DNA of 54,143 bases from Clostridiaceae bacterium (GCA_012522505.1 JAAYKJ010000133.1:1-54143), one strand, 5' to 3'. Positions 17,201 through 26,456 are shown, numbered from the stretch's first letter. Notes: generated by a model from the letters alone, not told the origin. Made by a program: numbers and translations.

Positions 17201-18682
17201 ATGCTAAATATTCCTAAAGTAAAGCTTGGAATAGCTGCTGTCAGCAGAGACTGTTTCCCTGTACAGCTCAGTGAATCCAGAAGGAAGGCGGTTGTTGCTG
17301 CCTGTAAAACAGAAAAAATAGACATATTTGAAGCTAAAACTGTCATTGAAAATGAAAAGGATGTTCTGAAGGCACTAGAAGAATTGAAAACTGCTGGAGT
17401 AAACGCTTTGGTGGTTTACCTTGGGAATTTCGGGCCCGAAGGGCCGGAGACAATGCTTGCCCAAAAATTTGGAGGGCCAGCAATGTTTGTAGCAGCTTCC
17501 GAGGAAACCGAGAAAGGTTTGATTGCAGACCGCGGGGATGCTTACTGTGGGATGCTGAATGCTTCATATAGTCTTGGCCTTCGCGGAATGAATCCATACA
17601 TACCCGAATACCCTGTTGGGACTCCAGATGAGATTGCATCAATGATCGATGATTTTGCAGATATCGCCAGAATCCTTCTGGGGTTGAGAAAGCTTAAAAT
17701 ATTTACATTTGGGCCGCGCCCGCAAGATTTCCTCGCCTGCAATGCACCAATCAAGCCCTTGTTTGATTTAGGTGTTGAGGTGATGGAGAATTCTGAACTG
17801 GATCTCTTTGAAGCCTTTAACAACCACAAAGACGATCCCAGAATTCCGGCAAAAGTAAAAGAAATGGAAGAAGAGCTTGGACAGGGCAATGGGTATCCCG
17901 GTATCCTTTCTAAGTTGGCACAATATGAACTGACGCTTCAGGATTGGATGGATAATAATCTCGGAGCATCAGAATATGCAGTATTCGCAAACAAGTGCTG
18001 GCCTGCATTCCAGACACAGTTTGGCTTTGTACCTTGTTACGTAAATTCCAGGTTTGCTTCCCGCGGTATTCCCATTGCCTGCGAAACGGATATTTATGGA
18101 GCACTCAGTGAATATATCATTACCTGTGCAACCCAAATACCGGCAACCCTATTGGATATTAACAATACTGTTCCAAAAGACATGTATGAGAACAATCAGG
18201 ATAAGTTAGGCGCCTATAAGCTGAATGATCTTTTTATGGGGTTCCATTGTGGAAATACGCCAAGCTGTTGTATGAAAGACTACTCAATGAAATTTCAACG
18301 GATCATGCATCGGTTACTTGAGCCCGATCAGGAACCAGATATTACAAGAGGAACCCTGGAAGGAGCAATCCGACCGGGTGAAATTACTTTCTTCAGGCTG
18401 CAAAGTACGGCTGATGCTGAATTAAAAAGTTATGTTGCTGAAGGAGAAATTATTGATTTGGATCCAAAATCCTTTGGTGGTATTGGTATTTTTGCTATTT
18501 CGGAAATGGCAAGATTCTACAGGCATGTCCTGATAGCAAAACGTTATCCGCATCATGGTGGTGTTGCCTTCAAGCATGCAGGCAAAGTATTGTTTGCTGC
18601 AATGAAGATGTTGGGGGTGGAAGACGTTGCTTTCAATCAACCCGCCAGCATGCTGTATAAGAATGAGAACCCGTTCAAATAG
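17201..18682 (+). CDS. L-fucose/L-arabinose isomerase family protein
   Basis: This cytoplasmic protein has 493 residues and the fold-wide features of the FucI/AraA-like group: an N-terminal Rossmann-like half (LKTAGVNALVVYLGNFGPEG) and a C-terminal half with metal-site candidates (E in CETDIYGALSEYI, FMGFHCGNTPSCC, and HHGGVAFKHAGKV near the end). Such enzymes interconvert aldoses and ketoses with a divalent metal; which sugar is used cannot be read here. A strong GGAGG site precedes the ATG. The upstream AraR-like palindromes over the promoter and the preceding GH105 gene suggest induction by a plant-derived pentose or deoxyhexose. Several members of this broad family are uncharacterised, so the reaction is an inference. 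Confidence 0.85.
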   Translation: MLNIPKVKLGIAAVSRDCFPVQLSESRRKAVVAACKTEKIDIFEAKTVIENEKDVLKALEELKTAGVNALVVYLGNFGPEGPETMLAQKFGGPAMFVAASEETEKGLIADRGDAYCGMLNASYSLGLRGMNPYIPEYPVGTPDEIASMIDDFADIARILLGLRKLKIFTFGPRPQDFLACNAPIKPLFDLGVEVMENSELDLFEAFNNHKDDPRIPAKVKEMEEELGQGNGYPGILSKLAQYELTLQDWMDNNLGASEYAVFANKCWPAFQTQFGFVPCYVNSRFASRGIPIACETDIYGALSEYIITCATQIPATLLDINNTVPKDMYENNQDKLGAYKLNDLFMGFHCGNTPSCCMKDYSMKFQRIMHRLLEPDQEPDITRGTLEGAIRPGEITFFRLQSTADAELKSYVAEGEIIDLDPKSFGGIGIFAISEMARFYRHVLIAKRYPHHGGVAFKHAGKVLFAAMKMLGVEDVAFNQPASMLYKNENPFK

Positions 18683-19081
18683 AAAATAGGGAATTGCTTG
18701 CAATAACTTCATATTGAACGGCATAATCAAATTTCATGATGTCCCCTGTCTCTTTAGGCAGGGGATAATTTATGTGTTCTTTCGTAAATTGCGTGCCAAA
18801 ACCCATGCGCTGAAAGCGACTTGTTCTACGGATCGAGCCGCGTGGTGTGTCCCAGAGCTTGGGTTATCCTCCATTCGTGGCCTCCAGACAGACGGGGGGT
18901 TGTGAACATTTGAACAATTTCTGCTTCATGACGGGTGCAAATCGAAAACCGGAAAAAAGGATTGTTATAGCCTCCATCCGCATAAGTATACTATATGGGT
19001 TGAATTGAATGAAGCTCTTTTGTAGGCAAGAAAGATACAAAGTATTCAGCCGGGTGAAAAATGTAGGAGAGGAATGACAAG
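18683..19081. other. 399-base gap with hairpin and dispersed repeat copy A
   Basis: The gap holds a small hairpin (TCCCCTG against CAGGGGA, 18742-18765) without a clear T run and copy A of the dispersed intergenic repeat (18781-18840). The remainder before the YkvI-like gene shows no gene. Confidence 0.5.
18781..18840 (+). repeat. Dispersed intergenic repeat, copy A
   Basis: It shares GCGCTGAAAGYG and the 19-base end TTGTTYTACGGATCGAGCC with copy C (38410-38480), and TTGYGTGCCAAAAC-type sequence with copy B (29088-29159, minus strand). It lies between two plus-strand genes. Confidence 0.6.
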
Positions 19082-20152
19082 GTGAGGCAGAAGGGGATAT
19101 CATCGCTAAAGGTGGCTGCGACATATATCGGTACCATAGTGGGGGCAGGCTTTGCAACTGGCCAGGAGGTGCTCCAGTTTTTTAACAGGTTTGGTATCCT
19201 GGGGTTGGGTGGACTGCTCATAGCAACAGTTCTATTCATTGTGTTTGGCTATATAATCATGGATCTGGGCAATGCATTGCGTGCCCGTTCTCATCTTGAG
19301 GTCATTCGGCATGCGGGTGGGAATATATTGGGCACCTTTACTGATCTTGTCATCACTGTTTTCCTGTTCGGTTCTTTAACTGCAATGATAGCCGGTACCG
19401 GCGCTCTTTTTGAGCAGCAGCTGAAAATACCGCCCTTACCCGGTAATTTGCTTATGGCTATAATAACTGCATTAACTGTATTAACAGGGATTAATGGCGT
19501 CATCAATTCTATCAGCTATGTGGTGCCGTTTCTCCTGCTCTCGGTTTTTGGAATATGTATCTACTCTGTGATGATTACCCCTGTAAACCTGAAGACTGTG
19601 CCAGTACTGAGCGGGCGTAGCGGTATCATCAATCACTGGCTGGCTGCGGCAATTTTATATGTTTCTTACAATACGGTTATTTCGATAGCAATTCTTGGAC
19701 CCCTCGGAGTGAGTGCGCAGAGCAGAAAAGTAGTTTGGAACGGCGCTGTTTTGGGTGGTCTTGGCCTGGGAGCGGGTGCTGTTATGATATACACAGCCCT
19801 GTCAAGCCATGCTGCCGAGATTGTGGATCTTGAAGTTCCAATGGTTTTCATTGCAGGCAGCATAATGCCGGGTGCACAGTTTATATATGCTATCGTGCTG
19901 ATTGCAGAGATTTATACCACTGCAGTTGGTGCACTCTTTGGGTTTGCTTCACGTGTTGTCGATGTGCATAAAACACCCGGAAATGGAAAAAAGGTCATTC
20001 TACTAACTTCGCTGTGTGCATTATTGGCCAGCCAGCTTGGTTTTTCAAACCTGGTTAAATTCATGTACCCGGTGGTGGGATACTGCGGTGCAGCCTTACT
20101 TTGTGCCTTGGTGATTACAACGCTGAGAGAGAAAAACTCTGTCTCATCGTAG
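19082..20152 (+). CDS. YkvI-like multi-spanning membrane transporter
   Basis: This protein has 356 residues and about ten hydrophobic segments. The start reads KVAATYIGTIVGAGFATGQEVLQFF, the GAGFATGQE motif near the first helix being characteristic of YkvI-type proteins, which are distant relatives of the APC/amino-acid transporter superfamily. It should sit in the cytoplasmic membrane. Substrate is unknown. The start is GTG at 19082, supported by AGGAGAGG upstream. It has no obvious operon partner; the converging antiporter gene follows after 134 bases. Confidence 0.85.
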   Translation: MRQKGISSLKVAATYIGTIVGAGFATGQEVLQFFNRFGILGLGGLLIATVLFIVFGYIIMDLGNALRARSHLEVIRHAGGNILGTFTDLVITVFLFGSLTAMIAGTGALFEQQLKIPPLPGNLLMAIITALTVLTGINGVINSISYVVPFLLLSVFGICIYSVMITPVNLKTVPVLSGRSGIINHWLAAAILYVSYNTVISIAILGPLGVSAQSRKVVWNGAVLGGLGLGAGAVMIYTALSSHAAEIVDLEVPMVFIAGSIMPGAQFIYAIVLIAEIYTTAVGALFGFASRVVDVHKTPGNGKKVILLTSLCALLASQLGFSNLVKFMYPVVGYCGAALLCALVITTLREKNSVSS

Positions 20153-20286
20153 GTAAACATGGAGGCAAGTGCTTGACTGCCTGTCTGTCACGAGCGAATT
20201 GTGACTTCAGGCATGATGCTGGAAACCCCCATGTTCAGCTATAGCGGTGATGTGCCCTACACGAAAGCGGGGATTACCAGTGATGC

Positions 20287-21453
20287 TTACTCGGTAATTT
20301 CTCCGGCTTTTTTCAGGCCCATTTTAGTAAAAGCAGGTCCAACCATTTCATAAATAAAGGTTGCACAGAGAATGACGGCGCGTATGGTTGCACCATACTC
20401 AGGCAGTACTTGCGAAGCAATCAAAGAAAGCCCGATTGCTACACCTGCCTGAGGTATCAGTGTTAGTCCAATATACTTTTTGATGGTATCTGGTGCTTTG
20501 GCTATTGTAGCACCGAATGAAGCGCCCAGGATTTTTCCTGCAACCCTGAACAGAATATATATGATACCTATCAGACCAATCTTCGGAAGGTAAGAAACAT
20601 CCAAACCCGCACCGGAAACGACAAAAAACATTAAGAAGATAGGTGGCGTAATCATATCGGTGAGCCTGAAGATTGATTTAGCTGAATCACTAATGTTTAC
20701 CAGCATAGCACCCATGCACATGCACAAAAGCAAGGAAGACAAACCCAGCAAGGTAGCCAGTGAAGAACCCAGAAAAACAAAACCTGCCGTTAGGATCAGC
20801 CTGTTTGAATCTTTCCTGAAATATTTGAGGGGCACCTTAAATAGAATCCCAAGAATAAAACCGAGCGCAATTGATCCAATGATTTCGATAAAAGGTGACA
20901 GAATGGCCATCAACCCGGAGGCATGTCCGGGATTCAGCATTGAATTTACAACGGCCATGGAAAAACCGAAAGCGATCAGACCGACAGCATCATCCAATGC
21001 CACAACACTCATAAGAGTTTCAGTAACAGGACCCTTTACCCTGTATTGTCTTATCACCATGAGTGTTGCTGCAGGTGCTGTAGCCGATGCAATGGCCCCC
21101 AAAAGCAGAGATATTTCAAAATCAAAACCAAAAAGCACCAATGCAACTGTTACAAAAAGAGTAGCAGTAAGGCTTTCGAAGATAGCGATGATGATAGGCA
21201 TTGTTCCAACTCTTTTCAAATAGGAGAGCTTAAACTCAGACCCTATTGAAAAGGCAATAAAAGCCAGGGCTATTTCAGAAATCAATTCCAGTTCAGAGAC
21301 CAGTTCGCGAGAAAGCAACTTGAAGCAAAAAGGCCCGATCAATAAGCCGGCGATTAAATATCCTGTTACATTCGGAAGTTTAATCAGCTTAACAACACGC
21401 CCGAAAATCAGCCCTGTAAAAAGCAGCAAGGCAAGTATTAATAGTGTATTCAT
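20287..21453 (-). CDS. Cation/proton antiporter (CPA2, Kef/NapA type)
   Basis: This protein has 388 residues and about twelve hydrophobic segments covering the Na+/H+ exchanger fold, with no C-terminal TrkA domain. It starts MNTLLILALLLFTGLIFGRVVKL; typical motifs include GLLIGPF, AFSIGSEFKL and ALDDAVGLIAFGFSM, where the paired aspartates are the expected ion-binding site. It should exchange Na+ or K+ for protons across the membrane. The PII-like gene ends 13 bases upstream on the same strand, so the two form an operon and the small protein is a good candidate regulator. Confidence 0.9.
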   Translation of the reverse strand: MNTLLILALLLFTGLIFGRVVKLIKLPNVTGYLIAGLLIGPFCFKLLSRELVSELELISEIALAFIAFSIGSEFKLSYLKRVGTMPIIIAIFESLTATLFVTVALVLFGFDFEISLLLGAIASATAPAATLMVIRQYRVKGPVTETLMSVVALDDAVGLIAFGFSMAVVNSMLNPGHASGLMAILSPFIEIIGSIALGFILGILFKVPLKYFRKDSNRLILTAGFVFLGSSLATLLGLSSLLLCMCMGAMLVNISDSAKSIFRLTDMITPPIFLMFFVVSGAGLDVSYLPKIGLIGIIYILFRVAGKILGASFGATIAKAPDTIKKYIGLTLIPQAGVAIGLSLIASQVLPEYGATIRAVILCATFIYEMVGPAFTKMGLKKAGEITE

Positions 21454-21466
21454 AATTATCTTTCCA

Positions 21467-21799
21467 CTAAACCCCCTCGGCAGTTAGTGCCGGTAAAGTA
21501 AATAATACTGCGGTATCAGGTTTTGACAAGTCACCGACGACCTCGCGAATTATTCTTCTAACAGTTTCAACCTGTTCATCATTAAGGACCATAAAGATGG
21601 TTTTACTTTCCCGATCATCAAGTTCCAGTCGAAAACGGATAGATGCAAATATCGGAAAGTCATTGCTTTTCCTGGCAAGCTCCTTAACGAGGCCGGTACT
21701 GTCAATAATTGTTGCACCGGAGATTCCATGTTCTATCAGACCTTCAAGAAAGTCATCCAGCTTGTCAACCTTGTTCAGTACAATTAACACCAGTTTCAT
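21467..21799 (-). CDS. PII-like small regulatory protein
   Basis: This protein has 110 residues. It begins MKLVLIVLNKVDKLDDFLEGLIEHGISGATIID, the beta-alpha-beta start typical of PII/PII-like ferredoxin folds, and ends with a second such unit (IFMVLNDEQVETVRRIIREVVGDL). Residues typical of classical GlnB (T-loop tyrosine, ATP site) are not evident, so it belongs with PII-like proteins that regulate transporters. AGGAGTG precedes the ATG at 21799; longer upstream frames lack a site. It is the first gene of an operon with the cation/proton antiporter and may gate it in response to a nucleotide or ion. Confidence 0.75.
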   Translation of the reverse strand: MKLVLIVLNKVDKLDDFLEGLIEHGISGATIIDSTGLVKELARKSNDFPIFASIRFRLELDDRESKTIFMVLNDEQVETVRRIIREVVGDLSKPDTAVLFTLPALTAEGV

Positions 21800-21929
21800 G
21801 CAGTTCACTCCTGTGTATCCCCCTGAAAATGTTCTTAATATTATCGTATAATGCCACAGCTTCAGGGTTGTTATATAATACCCACTTTGGGTTACCCATT
21901 TTATGTCGCAGGATTGCACTTTCGTATAG

Positions 21930-21958
21930 ATCTTATGACAGATCAAATTTTTTATCAA
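21930..21958 (-). promoter_or_regulatory. Possible promoter of PII-like/antiporter operon
   Basis: On the minus strand TTGATA, a 17-base spacer and TAAGAT, about 130 bases before the PII-like start. The -10 box is weak. Confidence 0.35.
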
Positions 21959-21994
21959 GCCCAATAGTTCACAAATTTTCTGTCATTGACGGCC

Positions 21995-22072
21995 TTTATT
22001 TTGGTTTCTTGTATGGAATGACATGGAATGGTATTTATTTTGGTTCCTTGTTTGGAAAGACACAGTATGGTA
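21995..22072. repeat. Two-unit 39-bp tandem repeat
   Basis: Units start at 21995 and 22034, both beginning TTTATTTTGGTT, followed by CTTGTWTGGAAWGACA and ending ATGGTA. They lie upstream of the NlpC/P60 lipoprotein gene. Confidence 0.6.
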
Positions 22073-22147
22073 TTATGAAATCATTGATTGACATGATCAC
22101 TCCAATTCAGGTTCATACACAAAAGAAAACTAAAATGGTGAGGTTTT

Positions 22148-23785
22148 ATGAAAAAAATCGTTTTATTTATGATGTTCATATCTATTCTGTTGGTGTCCTG
22201 TAAGGCAAAAGACCGTGAAAACATTCATATCTCCGAAACGGGAAACGGGAACGAAACCATCATCGGAACCGTCTTACCTGGTAAGCCGGATTCTGAGCAT
22301 GTACTCAATCAGCAGACCGGAGGAACGGATAACCAGCAGTCTGATGAAGGGGATGAGCAGATGAACAATCAGAATGAACCTGAAAATGATGGACGGAATG
22401 TGGGTAATTTTGACACGCCTGAATATGATGGACGGAGTGTGGGTAATTTTGATACGCCTGAAGATGATGGACACAATTTGGGTCAAAGGCCTGAAGAGAC
22501 TACCATCAACAATGACAGTCGTGAGTATATTGGTCCTGAAATACCGGGTGTTACTGCACAGATGCAAGATGCAGCTTTCTGGATTAACCGTTACGAACCC
22601 TCAGATGAAATCATTTTAACCACAAATGAGATAAGAGACTATAATGAAGACAATTTCAAAAAACTCCCCTTTCTGAATGATTTAATTAGTCAGCCTGAAA
22701 CGATGTCTGGCAATCAGATCAGACAATGGATTAACCAATTAAGCACTGTCCCGAAATCAACTCGCTTTAATCAGGAGGGAAAGGAATACCGCCAAGCTGA
22801 TTATGAACTGATGGAACAGAATTTGAATCTGGATAGTACTCCCACCGAACCAACAATTCGATATGGATTAACGGTAAGAAGGACCTTGATGCGAACCTGG
22901 CCATCGGAAAAAGGTTCATTCTCACAACCCCAAAACCGGAAAATTGATTACAACGTCGAAACTGCTGTATATCCCGCTGAGCCAGTTTCCATCTATCATA
23001 CGAGCAAGGACGGGAAATGGTTTTTTGCGGGGATATATCATTACAAGGCATGGATTCCGGTTGAAGATATTGCGCTTTGTACAAAGGATGAACTGCTTTC
23101 TTTTCAAGCACATCAGAATTATATGCTGATCAGTGGGGCTAAGCTCTACACACCTGAATCAGAGGATGAGCGGATCTCAAAACTACAATTGGATATGGGG
23201 GTTTCTTTGCCAAAGGCGAATCGCAGTAGTGGTTACGAGGTGCTTTACCCTGTAAAAAATGATACGGGTGGTCTCGAATTCCTGTCTTTGAAACTTCCTG
23301 AATCTTCCGACATGTCAAGTGGATATCTCCCTTACACAACAGCCAATGTTCTGAAGCAGGCCTTTAAATTTATCGGAGAACCATACGGTTGGGGAGGCAT
23401 GAATAACGCAAGGGATTGCACGGCATTTCTTGTGGATATCTATCGATCCTTCGGAATAAGACTCCCGAGAAATTCTGATCAACAGCAGCAGTCAAAGACG
23501 ACAATATCTTTACAGGGCAAGGATCGAACAGAACGCCTTCAGATCATAGAAGGGTTAAAGCCGGGTTCAGCCCTTTATATGCCAGGTCATGCAATGATGT
23601 ACCTGGGTGAATATCATGGTACGCACTTCATAATTCATGATATTACAACGATATATGAGAAAGGGAAAGATGGCAGTTTGAAAGCTATACCACTCAATCA
23701 GGTGTCAGTTACTCCGCTGGAGGTTTATAACTCAAAAGGCAATGAGTATTTAATGCTGTTGACGACAATAGTGGAATTCCAGTGA
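22148..23785 (+). CDS. SH3-NlpC/P60 family lipoprotein, putative cell-wall endopeptidase
   Basis: This protein has 545 residues. The N-terminus is a lipoprotein signal with lipobox LLVSC (lipid on C18). Residues about 20-130 are a low-complexity acidic linker with 13-residue repeats (DGRNVGNFDTPEY). The middle (about 135-390) contains SH3-like wall-binding segments, and the C-terminal NlpC/P60 domain (about 395-545) has the catalytic cysteine in ARDCTAF, a histidine in PGHAMMYLG and a third polar residue in IIHDI. The enzyme should cut peptidoglycan stem peptides outside the membrane. It precedes the VanX/L,D-transpeptidase-like lipoprotein by 39 bases, so both are probably co-transcribed for wall remodelling or recycling. 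Confidence 0.9.
   Translation: MKKIVLFMMFISILLVSCKAKDRENIHISETGNGNETIIGTVLPGKPDSEHVLNQQTGGTDNQQSDEGDEQMNNQNEPENDGRNVGNFDTPEYDGRSVGNFDTPEDDGHNLGQRPEETTINNDSREYIGPEIPGVTAQMQDAAFWINRYEPSDEIILTTNEIRDYNEDNFKKLPFLNDLISQPETMSGNQIRQWINQLSTVPKSTRFNQEGKEYRQADYELMEQNLNLDSTPTEPTIRYGLTVRRTLMRTWPSEKGSFSQPQNRKIDYNVETAVYPAEPVSIYHTSKDGKWFFAGIYHYKAWIPVEDIALCTKDELLSFQAHQNYMLISGAKLYTPESEDERISKLQLDMGVSLPKANRSSGYEVLYPVKNDTGGLEFLSLKLPESSDMSSGYLPYTTANVLKQAFKFIGEPYGWGGMNNARDCTAFLVDIYRSFGIRLPRNSDQQQQSKTTISLQGKDRTERLQIIEGLKPGSALYMPGHAMMYLGEYHGTHFIIHDITTIYEKGKDGSLKAIPLNQVSVTPLEVYNSKGNEYLMLLTTIVEFQ
22388..22485 (+). repeat. 39-bp in-frame tandem repeat in lipoprotein gene
   Basis: Units start at 22388, 22427 and, partly, 22466. 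Each full unit encodes 13 residues (DGR-N/S-VGNFDTPE-x). The repeat makes a flexible linker that could change length by slippage. Confidence 0.8.
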
Positions 23786-23824
23786 TCTCGGTTTTATTTG
23801 ATAAAGATATAATGGGGGAAGGAA

Positions 23825-25303
23825 ATGAACGGTACAAAACGTATATTTGCATGCATAATAATGTTATCGGTTCTGCTGTCTTTTGGTGGTTGCAAATCCA
23901 AAGAAGTGTCAGAAACAACAGCAGGTAGTAAGACTACCGTTGAAAACATCGATAAGCAGAATACGACAACTCCACCACCTCCACCTTTGCAGAATGATGA
24001 ACCTGAACAGGATGGAATTATAAGCACCGACCCGACACAGGCGTCCCAGGAACCAGAGCAGGAAAACAGGGAAGAAGAAAGAGAGATCCTGGAAATCAAT
24101 GGCCTGGTTCTAATAAATGATATCGATCCCGAAATTGAAGTTGAGCTAAAGTATGCCACCAGTGAAAATTTTGCAAATCAAAAGGTATACCCTTACGATA
24201 TCTGTGTCTTGCAAAGGTCAACAGCAGAAAAGCTGGCAAAGGCCAACCAGGAATTCATGAAGCTTGGTTACCGTATCAAGGTATGGGATGCATACCGGCC
24301 TGTATCTGTACAACGCACCTTTTGGGAAATTGTTCCCGACTCAAGATATGTCGCAAACCCAGACAAGGGTGGTTCCAAGCATAATCGAGGTACTGCCGTT
24401 GACGTTACGCTCATAGATATGAAGGGGAATGAACTGGAGATGCCATCTGGATTTGATGATTTTTCAGGGAAGGGTTCAAGGAATAATACCAATATGTCTG
24501 ATACCGCCAGAGATAATATGAACCTGCTGACCGATATCATGGTCAGAAACGGGTTTACGACAATCTCATCCGAATGGTGGCATTATAACGACAGCGATTC
24601 GGATATGTATGGAGTGATAGACGTGAATCTGGAAGAGTTCCTGCAGGGGGATGCGCCATCGGATTCAAGCGGGCTGGTGATCGATCCGTTTATTGACAGG
24701 CTAAGCGAAATTGTTGGGAGCAGCAGCCAGGTTTTGCTTGTTGTGGCGGATAAAATTGATGCAATTGAAGCCAAAGCATATGCCTATGAAAAGAAAAATG
24801 GGTTGTGGCAGGCTGTTTTTGAGCCTATGGATGTGGTATTTGGTTCCCGTGGCCTGACCGACCACAAACAAGAGGGCGACAAAAAATCGCCCATTGGAAT
24901 ATTTCCTCTGGAAAGATGCTACGGTCGTGTAGAGAACCCCGGAACGAAGCTTACCTATACCCAATTCGCCGAGAATGATTTCTGGGTGGATGATCCCGAA
25001 TCAAAATATTACAACACCTATCAGAAAGGGGCTTCAAATGGCAATTGGAAATCTGCTGAGGATTTATATGCAATTGGGCAACCCTATAAGTATTTCATTG
25101 TTATCGAATATAACACGAAAAATCCACTTCCCGGAAACGGCAGCGCAATCTTTCTGCATATCTGGAAAGAGAAAGGGAGCCCTACTGCTGGCTGTACGGC
25201 AATGTCGGAGCAGAATCTCCTTAAAGTCATCCGTTGGCTGGATCCAACCCAAATCCCTGTCATCATCCAGACAACCACAAAGGGTGAAGGTTCCATTTTA
25301 TAA
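23825..25303 (+). CDS. Lipoprotein fusing VanX-like D,D-dipeptidase and L,D-transpeptidase-like domain
   Basis: This protein has 492 residues. Lipobox LLSFGGC is followed by a Thr/Pro/Glu-rich linker (about 25-95). Residues about 98-275 are an M15D (VanX/DdpX) dipeptidase: AYRPVSVQ, SKHNRGTAVDVTL with zinc-binding H and D, and SEWWHYND with the catalytic E and zinc H. Residues about 295-485 match the L,D-transpeptidase (YkuD-like) fold, ending in HIWKEKGSPTAGCTAM with the expected H and C. Outside the membrane, one enzyme half would free D-Ala-D-Ala or related dipeptides while the other links or exchanges wall peptides. A vancomycin-resistance role is not implied; there is no vanH or vanA gene nearby. 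It starts 39 bases after the NlpC/P60 gene. Confidence 0.88.
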   Translation: MNGTKRIFACIIMLSVLLSFGGCKSKEVSETTAGSKTTVENIDKQNTTTPPPPPLQNDEPEQDGIISTDPTQASQEPEQENREEEREILEINGLVLINDIDPEIEVELKYATSENFANQKVYPYDICVLQRSTAEKLAKANQEFMKLGYRIKVWDAYRPVSVQRTFWEIVPDSRYVANPDKGGSKHNRGTAVDVTLIDMKGNELEMPSGFDDFSGKGSRNNTNMSDTARDNMNLLTDIMVRNGFTTISSEWWHYNDSDSDMYGVIDVNLEEFLQGDAPSDSSGLVIDPFIDRLSEIVGSSSQVLLVVADKIDAIEAKAYAYEKKNGLWQAVFEPMDVVFGSRGLTDHKQEGDKKSPIGIFPLERCYGRVENPGTKLTYTQFAENDFWVDDPESKYYNTYQKGASNGNWKSAEDLYAIGQPYKYFIVIEYNTKNPLPGNGSAIFLHIWKEKGSPTAGCTAMSEQNLLKVIRWLDPTQIPVIIQTTTKGEGSIL

Positions 25304-25371
25304 CTAATTTTCTATGGCTTGTGCCGCAGGCCAATCGTTTTGCTGCCGCTTCATTCATTGCTTTCTATATG

Positions 25372-26340
25372 CTAGTATTTCAAATTGAAATCGACCTGAT
25401 TGGCAAGTTGTTTTCCATCTATATAACGGGTAAAGTTTTCCTGAATCAGTGCTGCATATCTGCTCCAGTTACCAGGGGATGTACCGGAAGAATGCGATGT
25501 GATGATTACATTTGGCATTTTCCATAAAGGGCTATCCGAAGGGAGTGGTTCGGGAACGGTAACATCCAACCCTGCACCGGCAATCCTTCCTTCCTGCAAG
25601 GCACATATCAGAGCTTCCTGGCAAATCGCTGAACCCCTGCCAACATTCACAATAAAAGCTTCCGGCTTTAATAATGCAATTCTTTCGGCAGACATGATCC
25701 CTTTTGTCTCTGGCGTGTTTGGCAGAGCAAGCACCAGATAGTCGGATTGCGCCAAAACCCGATCCAGTTCCTCCATACCGTACAGTTCGTCTACATAAGC
25801 CGGACGTTCTCCTGGAGTACGCTTTAATGCGATAACTTTTGCCCCAAAGGCTTTTCCGAGGATGGCTACTTCACTTCCGATATCACCAAGGCCGATAACA
25901 CACAACGTCGATCGGTACAGATCACGAACCTGCGGTATAACAGCCCATTTACATTTCTGACGGTTCCGCTCGTACTGTATCAGGTTTCTGTTGAAGGAAA
26001 GAATCATCGCAAAAACATGCTCTGCAATGGGTTTGCCGTAAACACCGCTAGCATTCGTAAGAATCACTTTATCGGATGCAAACAGGTTGATGTCGGCGAT
26101 ATTGTCGGCGCCTGCACTGGGAAGCTGAACCCATCTTAGCGCCATTGCCTTTTTGAGGTATTCTCTGCGTGGTTGCCCGAAGATGATTTCTACATCAAGA
26201 TAGTCGTCCTGGGTTGTGTTTTTTTCATGCTTTACATAACAGGTAAAACCATGAGAGTGGGTTAATTGCTCCATGAATTTTTCGTCAAATGAATGAACAT
26301 CATTATACGATACCAATACTTTTCTGTTCCTGCTTATCAA
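25372..26340 (-). CDS. D-isomer-specific 2-hydroxyacid dehydrogenase
   Basis: This protein has 322 residues. It contains an N-terminal substrate lobe and the NAD-binding lobe with GLGDIGSEVA (about residues 149-158), followed by VNVGRGSAICQEAL carrying the substrate arginine, a glutamate in VPEPLPSDSPLW and the catalytic histidine in ITSHSSG. It should interconvert a 2-keto acid and a D-2-hydroxyacid using NAD(H); the substrate is unknown. It follows the GntR regulator by 116 bases on the same strand and may be read through from the GntR-type promoter at 27.5 kb. It converges with the VanX/L,D-transpeptidase-like gene. Confidence 0.92.
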   Translation of the reverse strand: MISRNRKVLVSYNDVHSFDEKFMEQLTHSHGFTCYVKHEKNTTQDDYLDVEIIFGQPRREYLKKAMALRWVQLPSAGADNIADINLFASDKVILTNASGVYGKPIAEHVFAMILSFNRNLIQYERNRQKCKWAVIPQVRDLYRSTLCVIGLGDIGSEVAILGKAFGAKVIALKRTPGERPAYVDELYGMEELDRVLAQSDYLVLALPNTPETKGIMSAERIALLKPEAFIVNVGRGSAICQEALICALQEGRIAGAGLDVTVPEPLPSDSPLWKMPNVIITSHSSGTSPGNWSRYAALIQENFTRYIDGKQLANQVDFNLKY

Positions 26341-26456
26341 TTTGTCTCGCTCCTTAATGCATATCCTAGTGTAGAGTTTATTTTATCATAATAATCTGAA
26401 GAACTCCATATCACATCATAAAGAGGAGATTTAACAGGGATGCCATAATGGTTGGG

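Larger units (their letters stand above)
21800..22147. other. 348-base divergent spacer
   Basis: This is the spacer between the PII-like gene (minus) and the NlpC/P60 lipoprotein (plus). It holds a possible minus-strand promoter (21930-21958) and a two-unit 39-bp tandem repeat (21995-22072). No gene is visible. Confidence 0.5.

Noticed and set aside
20660-21223. Plus-strand open frame of 187 codons
   Set aside because: Antisense shadow of the cation/proton antiporter.
23825-25303. Calling this a vancomycin-resistance vanX
   Set aside because: No vanH, vanA-type ligase, vanR/S or transposon nearby, and it is a lipoprotein fused to another domain.
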